Assembly (NCBI GenBank): GCA_013823135.1
Contig: PNLP01000047.1
Coordinates: 1-54,094, forward strand
Reading direction: 5' to 3'
Length of the DNA: 54,094 nt
From: Planctomycetaceae bacterium
GTDB lineage: Bacteria; Planctomycetota; Planctomycetia; Gemmatales; Gemmataceae
Numbering within the stretch: position 1 is the first letter of the stretch; the number at the start of each line of letters is the position of its first letter. Shown one piece after another: positions 49,751 to 54,094 of this stretch. The translations under genes were made by a program, and so were the position numbers. Under the pieces are notes generated by a model. That model saw nothing but the letters and a program-made list of their open reading frames with translations. It made no database searches and had not been told where the DNA came from.

Positions 49751-50695
49751 TTAACTCCGAATGCCATCGCGCAGAGGGTCGGCGGGGTCGGCGAGGAGCG
49801 TGGCTTCTGCTGTGATGTACGCCGTGCCCGTGATGCTCGGGATCACCACACCCGGTTTGTCGGTCGGTTCCACGGCTCCTTCGAAGACGCTGCCGGTGAT
49901 GCTTTCCTGTCGCCACACGTCGCCGGGTTTTAGCTTGCCGTCGGCAAACACGCACGCCAGTTTCGCGCTTGTTCCCGTGCCGCACGGTGAGCGGTCGTAA
50001 GCCTTGCCGGGGCACAGCACGAAGTTACGGCTGTGGTTCGTCGTGTCGGCTGGCGGCGCGAACAACTCGATGTGGTCGATCACGCCGCCGTCCTCGCCCG
50101 TGATGCCTTGCGTTTCCAACGCCTGGCGAATCTTCCAGGTCACTTCGGTGAGCCGCTCGGCGTTCGCAACCGCGATCGTTTGTCCGTGGTTCGAAACGAG
50201 GAAGAACCAGTTCCCGCCCCACGCGATGTCGCCGGTTACCGAACCGATGCCGGGCACATCGACGCTGACCGCCTTGCGGTACCGGTAGCTTGGGACGTTT
50301 CGCACGGTCACGCGGTGAGTGTCGTGGAGCGTTGCCACGACCACGCCCACGGGCGTCTCGATGCGGTGCTCGCCCGGCCCGATCTTCCCCATGTGTGCCA
50401 GCGTGACCGCGAGGCCGATGGTGCCGTGGCCGCACATGCCGAGCACGCCGACGTTGTTGAAGAAGATCACGCCCGCAGCGCACGTGGGATCGCACGGCTC
50501 GCAAAGCAGTGCCCCGACGAGCACATCGGAACCTCGCGGCTCATTCACGACTCGGGAACGGAAGGTATCGAATTCGTCCCGGAAACGGCGAGCCCGCTCA
50601 GTCAGCGGCCCGCTGCCCAGGTCGGGAACGCCCGCGACGACGACGCGGGTTGGCTCGCCGCCGGTGTGTGAGTCAATGACGGTGGTGCGTTGCAT
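49751..50695 (-). CDS. 4-hydroxyproline 2-epimerase (proline racemase family)
   Basis: The 314-residue enzyme interconverts trans-4-hydroxy-L-proline and cis-4-hydroxy-D-proline. Both catalytic cysteines are present: C88 in VLGMCGHGTIGLA and C238 in DRSPCGTGTSAKLA. That separates epimerases/racemases from the trans-3-hydroxyproline dehydratases, which have Thr at the second place. Other blocks: TVIDSHTGGEPTRVVV at the start and GSVTGDIAWGGNWFFLV. The ATG at 50695 is chosen because conservation begins there. No hydroxyproline catabolic partner genes are adjacent. Confidence 0.9.
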   Translation of the reverse strand: MQRTTVIDSHTGGEPTRVVVAGVPDLGSGPLTERARRFRDEFDTFRSRVVNEPRGSDVLVGALLCEPCDPTCAAGVIFFNNVGVLGMCGHGTIGLAVTLAHMGKIGPGEHRIETPVGVVVATLHDTHRVTVRNVPSYRYRKAVSVDVPGIGSVTGDIAWGGNWFFLVSNHGQTIAVANAERLTEVTWKIRQALETQGITGEDGGVIDHIELFAPPADTTNHSRNFVLCPGKAYDRSPCGTGTSAKLACVFADGKLKPGDVWRQESITGSVFEGAVEPTDKPGVVIPSITGTAYITAEATLLADPADPLRDGIRS

Positions 50696-50894
50696 GGTCG
50701 GTCTGTTTGTCGATGGAATGGCGGAACAAGATTCCGGTTGTTGTAGCTGTTTCTTACCCAGACTCCGCATCTCCTACTTTTGATCAAGTGCCTACAACCC
50801 CTCCAGGCCCAATCTTCCGCATTTTCCCGAATTCCCATCCTTCCGCTGCCGATATCAGACTGTGTATCTTTCCGGCCGAGCAGGAGGCACGGGT

Positions 50895-52670
50895 ATGGCT
50901 GATCCCATCGATCAACTGGAAGAGCGAGAACGTCAGCTCGCGGAGCGGGCCGCGTCGATCGCACACACCCGTGACGAATTGCGGGCCGAACGGGAGCGGA
51001 TCGCTGCGGACCGGGCGAAGGCCGATCGGTTGCTTGCCGAGGCTCAGCACGTCCACGAGGAAGCCACCCGCGCTCGAAGTCGGGCACGCCGACTGGCAGG
51101 CCGCTTTGCCAGCAATCTCGAACAGCGCACGGCCGCGGCACGGGAAAAGCTCGGCGACCAACTCGCGGCACTGGAACGGGAGCGGGCGCGGTTGGAATCG
51201 GATATCGCTCAGTTCAACGCGACACGCAGCGACTTCCACGCGACGGCTGCCGCCACGCAAGACCGCCTCGCCGATGCCTGGGCTGTTGTGGAGTCACAGC
51301 AACAACGGGCGGCCGGCGAATGGGCCGAGGCGAACCGCTACTACACCGAGCAGAACGCCGCTCTGGACGCTCGCGCCGCTGAGGTGGAACAGCGAGAACG
51401 CGGCGCGGCCGACCGCCTTGCCCGCGCCGAAGCCGATGCTGCCGGGCTACAGGAAGAAGCTGCTGCACTTGAACAGCGTGTGAAGAACGCTCGCGCTGCT
51501 CTCGCCGAACTCGAACACCGCCGCGATCTCATCCGTGCCGAGTTGCTCCACGCCGACCTGCCCGACGATCTGATTCAGACTGTCACCGCCGGCGACTTCG
51601 CGACACGCGAACGGGATCTGAACCGCGACCGCGTTGCCGTCGCGGCGCTTCGCGCATCGCTGGAACGTGAGTCAGCCGACGTTGATGACCGTCGCAGGCT
51701 GGTCGCGGAGCAACTCGACCAACTCGCGGACGCCCGTGCCCGCTGGCAGCGAGCCGAACGGCAAACGGTCCTCGAAATGGAGGAGTTGGCCCGCTCACTC
51801 CGCCACAAGGAACAGGAACTCGACACCCGCGAGCAACGGCTCATTCGGGCCGACGCCCGCCGGCGCATAGAAGCCTACGACCTCTGGCAACTTCGCCTCC
51901 GCCTCGAATCGTGGCAGTCAAAGCTCACCGCGTTCGAGGTCCGTTGGCACACCGAACGCGAGCAGCTTGAAGCCCACCTCGAACGCCGGATCGCGACGGC
52001 CGCCCGTCGGGAGGCCGCCCACGCCGCCACGTTCGCCCGCTGGGAGCAGGCCCGCACCGCCGACCACACCCGACTCCGGGAAGAACTGAAATACTGGGCG
52101 ACCGACCGTGAGCAGATGAACGCCGCGACCAGTAGCTTCGATCAACTTCAGCAGGCCACGCTCGACGAACTGGCCAAGCACGCCTCACACGCCCTCGCGG
52201 CAGATCAGCTTGTGGGCGAGACGCTCCACGACGCGGGTTCGAAGCGTGTCGTGCGGCGACTCCGGGTACTGCGGAAGCGATGGGAGCGAGTCTTCGCTCG
52301 TCACGCGAAGGCGATCATCGCTCACCGGACGAAGGTGACCGAGGAGCGGGCCGCGCTCGAGGAGCGTTACCGCGATCTCCACGAACGGCTCGTGCGGGTC
52401 GGCGAGCGTGAGGCCGAGGCAAACTCCAAGCAAACGATCGCGGAACGGCGGGCGATACTTGATGCGAACCCACCGGCCGTGGCCGCGCTGGCACCCGCGG
52501 CGCTGTCGGCTCCGTCGGCAGAGCTAACGGCTTTGCGTGCCGAAGTAGAACGGCTCGCAACCGTGGTGCTGGAGATCGACTTGCCCGAGTCGGAAATCCC
52601 GTGGGCGATTGAAGAGAGCGACGCCGAGCCGAAAGTGCTCTCGTTCGAGTCCGGGAACCGTGCCGCGTGA
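50895..52670 (+). CDS. Long coiled-coil protein
   Basis: The 591-residue protein is almost wholly predicted coiled coil, with high Ala, Glu, Arg and Gln content (LEERERQLAERAASIAHTRD, LEQRVKNARAALAELEHRRD, LRHKEQELDTREQRLIRADA). A short non-helical region near 530-560 is Ala/Pro-rich and the tail is acidic (IDLPESEIPWAIEESDAEP). No signal, membrane or catalytic motif is seen. AGGAGG lies 8 bases before the ATG. It could be a cytoskeletal or scaffold protein; similar long coiled-coil proteins are common in planctomycetes. The antisense strand is open for long stretches because of codon bias. Confidence 0.8.
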   Translation: MADPIDQLEERERQLAERAASIAHTRDELRAERERIAADRAKADRLLAEAQHVHEEATRARSRARRLAGRFASNLEQRTAAAREKLGDQLAALERERARLESDIAQFNATRSDFHATAAATQDRLADAWAVVESQQQRAAGEWAEANRYYTEQNAALDARAAEVEQRERGAADRLARAEADAAGLQEEAAALEQRVKNARAALAELEHRRDLIRAELLHADLPDDLIQTVTAGDFATRERDLNRDRVAVAALRASLERESADVDDRRRLVAEQLDQLADARARWQRAERQTVLEMEELARSLRHKEQELDTREQRLIRADARRRIEAYDLWQLRLRLESWQSKLTAFEVRWHTEREQLEAHLERRIATAARREAAHAATFARWEQARTADHTRLREELKYWATDREQMNAATSSFDQLQQATLDELAKHASHALAADQLVGETLHDAGSKRVVRRLRVLRKRWERVFARHAKAIIAHRTKVTEERAALEERYRDLHERLVRVGEREAEANSKQTIAERRAILDANPPAVAALAPAALSAPSAELTALRAEVERLATVVLEIDLPESEIPWAIEESDAEPKVLSFESGNRAA

Positions 52671-52672
52671 TG

Positions 52673-53341
52673 TCAGCTTTTGCCGAGGACGAGATCGACG
52701 GCCCAGCAGCCGCGCACGTGAACCTGGTTCGCGTCGCGGCAATGGTCGAGGATGTCGGCGTTGTCGCAGCCCGCATCTTGAAGGGCGTCCGCGAGAATCG
52801 GCATCGCTGAGAAGTCACGGCTTTCATAGATGTGCCGCGCCAGTGACAACACAGTGTCAGTGCGGCAGGATGGGTTGAACACGACAGGGCGAAACGGGTT
52901 GCCGAAGATGTCGCGCATGTAGTCACCCTGGAGCGCGTTCTCGGCCTTCGGATCGCTCTTGACCAGTGCGCCCCGGTGCTTGAGCACGTACAGCGAGTGG
53001 TTGAGGCTCACCTCCAGCCCTTCGAGCGAGTCGTTTGACAGGTCGATCAGGCGTGTGATGGCGGTCCGCAACGGGTCACGGGGCGTCGCGCCGGCGACCC
53101 GTCGAACGGCTTCGCGGAGCGGCTTGCGGGCAGCGACTGCCTCCTTCCGCGCCCCGGCGTCATCGGCGTACCGCTCGGCCGCTTCGATGGTCGCCAGGAA
53201 CGCCGGTTCGGGCGGGAGCGCCGGGAGCATGCGCCGGCAGCACGCACACGCGAGCAACCGCAGCTTCCTGCGATCATTCCAGTTGGGATGGTTCATCAGG
53301 TGGCCAGCGTTTTGCGCCGACAGCCACTGCTTCTCCGTCAT
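52673..53341 (-). CDS. Gemmata-type family protein, copy 1
   Basis: The 222-residue protein starts MTEKQWLSAQNAGHLMNHP, followed by RRKLRLLACACCRRMLPALP, a helical middle, then DIFGNPFRPVVFNPSC, VLSLARHIYESRDFSAMPILADALQDAGCDNADILDHC and the ending VRGCWAVDLVLGKS. I recall this family as multi-copy in Gemmataceae (starts like MTEAEWLxCxDP, ends RGCWVVDLVLGK). The function is unknown. GGAGG precedes the ATG at 53341. A second copy with a nearly identical end lies at 54035 onward, with a Uma2 gene between them. Confidence 0.8.
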   Translation of the reverse strand: MTEKQWLSAQNAGHLMNHPNWNDRRKLRLLACACCRRMLPALPPEPAFLATIEAAERYADDAGARKEAVAARKPLREAVRRVAGATPRDPLRTAITRLIDLSNDSLEGLEVSLNHSLYVLKHRGALVKSDPKAENALQGDYMRDIFGNPFRPVVFNPSCRTDTVLSLARHIYESRDFSAMPILADALQDAGCDNADILDHCRDANQVHVRGCWAVDLVLGKS

Positions 53342-53387
53342 CGCGTTTCCTCCGAACTCGAAAATACCCCCGTGCAGCGAACTCCGG

Positions 53388-54008
53388 TCACGGCAGCAGT
53401 TCGCGTACCAGAATCGTTGCGGTCGGTGCGGCGAGTGGGGATGCGGTGTCGGTTTCCGCAAGCGTCACGTGCTTGCGATACGCATTTGCGCCAAGACCGG
53501 TCGGCAACTCCACTGGATCGCGAAACACATGCAGTTGGCGGTTGTCGAGGTCGAGTACCCAGTAGTCGAGAATCTTCGCAGTCGCGTACAGCTCCGCCTT
53601 GATTGTGGCGTCCGTGTCGAACGTCGTGTGTGAAACTTCCACAATGAGAAGTGCTGTTTTCGGGTGGTCGGTGTACTCTTCAAAGCGACCCGCGAAGACG
53701 GCCACGTCGGGTTGCGGATCGCTATCACCGAGGGCGATTGGTTCCGCTCGACCCACCCAACCGATCCCCGCGAACACTCGTTCCATCAACTCGGCCGTCT
53801 TTCGGCAACCGACGACGTGCGGCCAGTTGATCGGGCTCATTTCGATGATCTCCCCGAAGATCAGTTCGACCCGCTTGTCCTGGAAGAAGCCGAGTTCGCC
53901 GAGCTTGTAATATTGCTCGCGCGTCCATTTCCACCGATGCAGGCCGTTCACAGTTGCCCCGGGAGTTGGAGCAGCAACGGGAGCTGGCAAGGTTGCGGTT
54001 GCGGACAT
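53388..54008 (-). CDS. Uma2 family putative endonuclease
   Basis: The 206-residue protein is a Uma2/DUF820 member with a PD-(D/E)XK-like core: YYKLGELGFFQDKRVELIFGEIIEMSP, GDSDPQPDVAVFAG (catalytic Asp), LLIVEVSHTTFDTDATIKAELYATAKILDYWVLDLDNRQLHVFRDP (E-x-V, then Lys). These genes are greatly expanded in cyanobacteria and planctomycetes; nuclease activity is predicted from the fold, and the biological role is unknown. It is placed between two copies of the Gemmata-type family gene on the same strand. Confidence 0.88.
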   Translation of the reverse strand: MSATATLPAPVAAPTPGATVNGLHRWKWTREQYYKLGELGFFQDKRVELIFGEIIEMSPINWPHVVGCRKTAELMERVFAGIGWVGRAEPIALGDSDPQPDVAVFAGRFEEYTDHPKTALLIVEVSHTTFDTDATIKAELYATAKILDYWVLDLDNRQLHVFRDPVELPTGLGANAYRKHVTLAETDTASPLAAPTATILVRELLP

Positions 54009-54034
54009 GGTTCACCTCCACGGGTATCGTACCG

Positions 54035-54094
54035 TCAGCTTTTGCCGAGAACCAGATCGACGACCCAGCAGCCGCGAACGTGAACCTGGTTCGC
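54035..54094 (-). CDS. Gemmata-type family protein, copy 2 (C-terminal end only)
   Basis: The last 60 bases read ANQVHVRGCWVVDLVLGKS then TGA on the minus strand. This differs from the end of copy 1 (52673-53341) by a single residue (V for A), and the DNA is almost identical. The rest lies beyond the window. Confidence 0.8.
   Translation of the reverse strand, partial: ANQVHVRGCWVVDLVLGKS

Overview
The window looks like a chromosome segment from a planctomycete, most likely the Gemmataceae. This rests on gene content: a PSD1-type cytochrome c protein with DUF1549/DUF1553 (35441-38383), a BBP7-like outer-membrane barrel (42052-43722), a DUF1559 prepilin-like protein next to a small lipoprotein (44393-45863), an ECF sigma factor with a very large anti-sigma/DUF4349 protein (27245-30785), a zinc-ribbon/caspase protein, and small families I remember mainly from Gemmata-like genomes. 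No rRNA, tRNA or CRISPR array was seen.

Left part (1 to about 14300): an integrated mobile element. Its right end is a large serine recombinase (12605-14227) directly beside the broken end of comEC. The comEC frame (14184-16055) runs normally through the membrane part and stops resembling ComEC at the start of its metallo-beta-lactamase domain. The cargo looks like a defence and stability island: DUF932 protein (cut by the window edge), Xre regulator with its own promoter/operator, HEPN/AbiU2-like protein, P-loop ATPase, PLD-type nuclease, a Ser/Thr kinase fused to an EVE/PUA-like domain, DUF4145 protein, and a Panacea toxin-antitoxin pair. At least one small gene is frameshifted and several short remnants are visible.

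Middle part (16208-32555): core chromosome with aroB, inositol-3-phosphate synthase, a sugar-phosphate isomerase-like TIM barrel, an ARPP-1 protein, nicotinamidase, the zinc-ribbon/caspase protein, an NAD-type isocitrate/isopropylmalate dehydrogenase, a ParDE-type module whose toxin is frameshifted, the sigma/anti-sigma pair, tryptophan 2,3-dioxygenase and a DUF4261-like protein.

Right part (32987-54094): a run of co-directional genes (a second, divergent dehydrogenase, DUF4058, MgtC, PSD1), then WD40, small membrane and exported proteins, hisG, BBP7, DUF1559/lipoprotein, a GlcD-GlcF fusion oxidoreductase, a macro-domain protein, 4-hydroxyproline epimerase, a coiled-coil protein, a Gemmata-type family protein with a second copy starting at the window edge, and a Uma2 protein.

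The most unusual signal is a set of long palindromes. One class has arms built from degenerate 7-9 bp tandem units around a unique centre. Three of these lie inside the reading frame of the GlcD-GlcF fusion without breaking it, and others sit between genes (18747-18928, 19819-19936). A second class has near-perfect 19-30 bp arms around a 9-13 nt loop and lies at gene ends or starts (17301, 30149, 30874, 39916, 40897). At least two elements supply the stop codon of a neighbouring gene.
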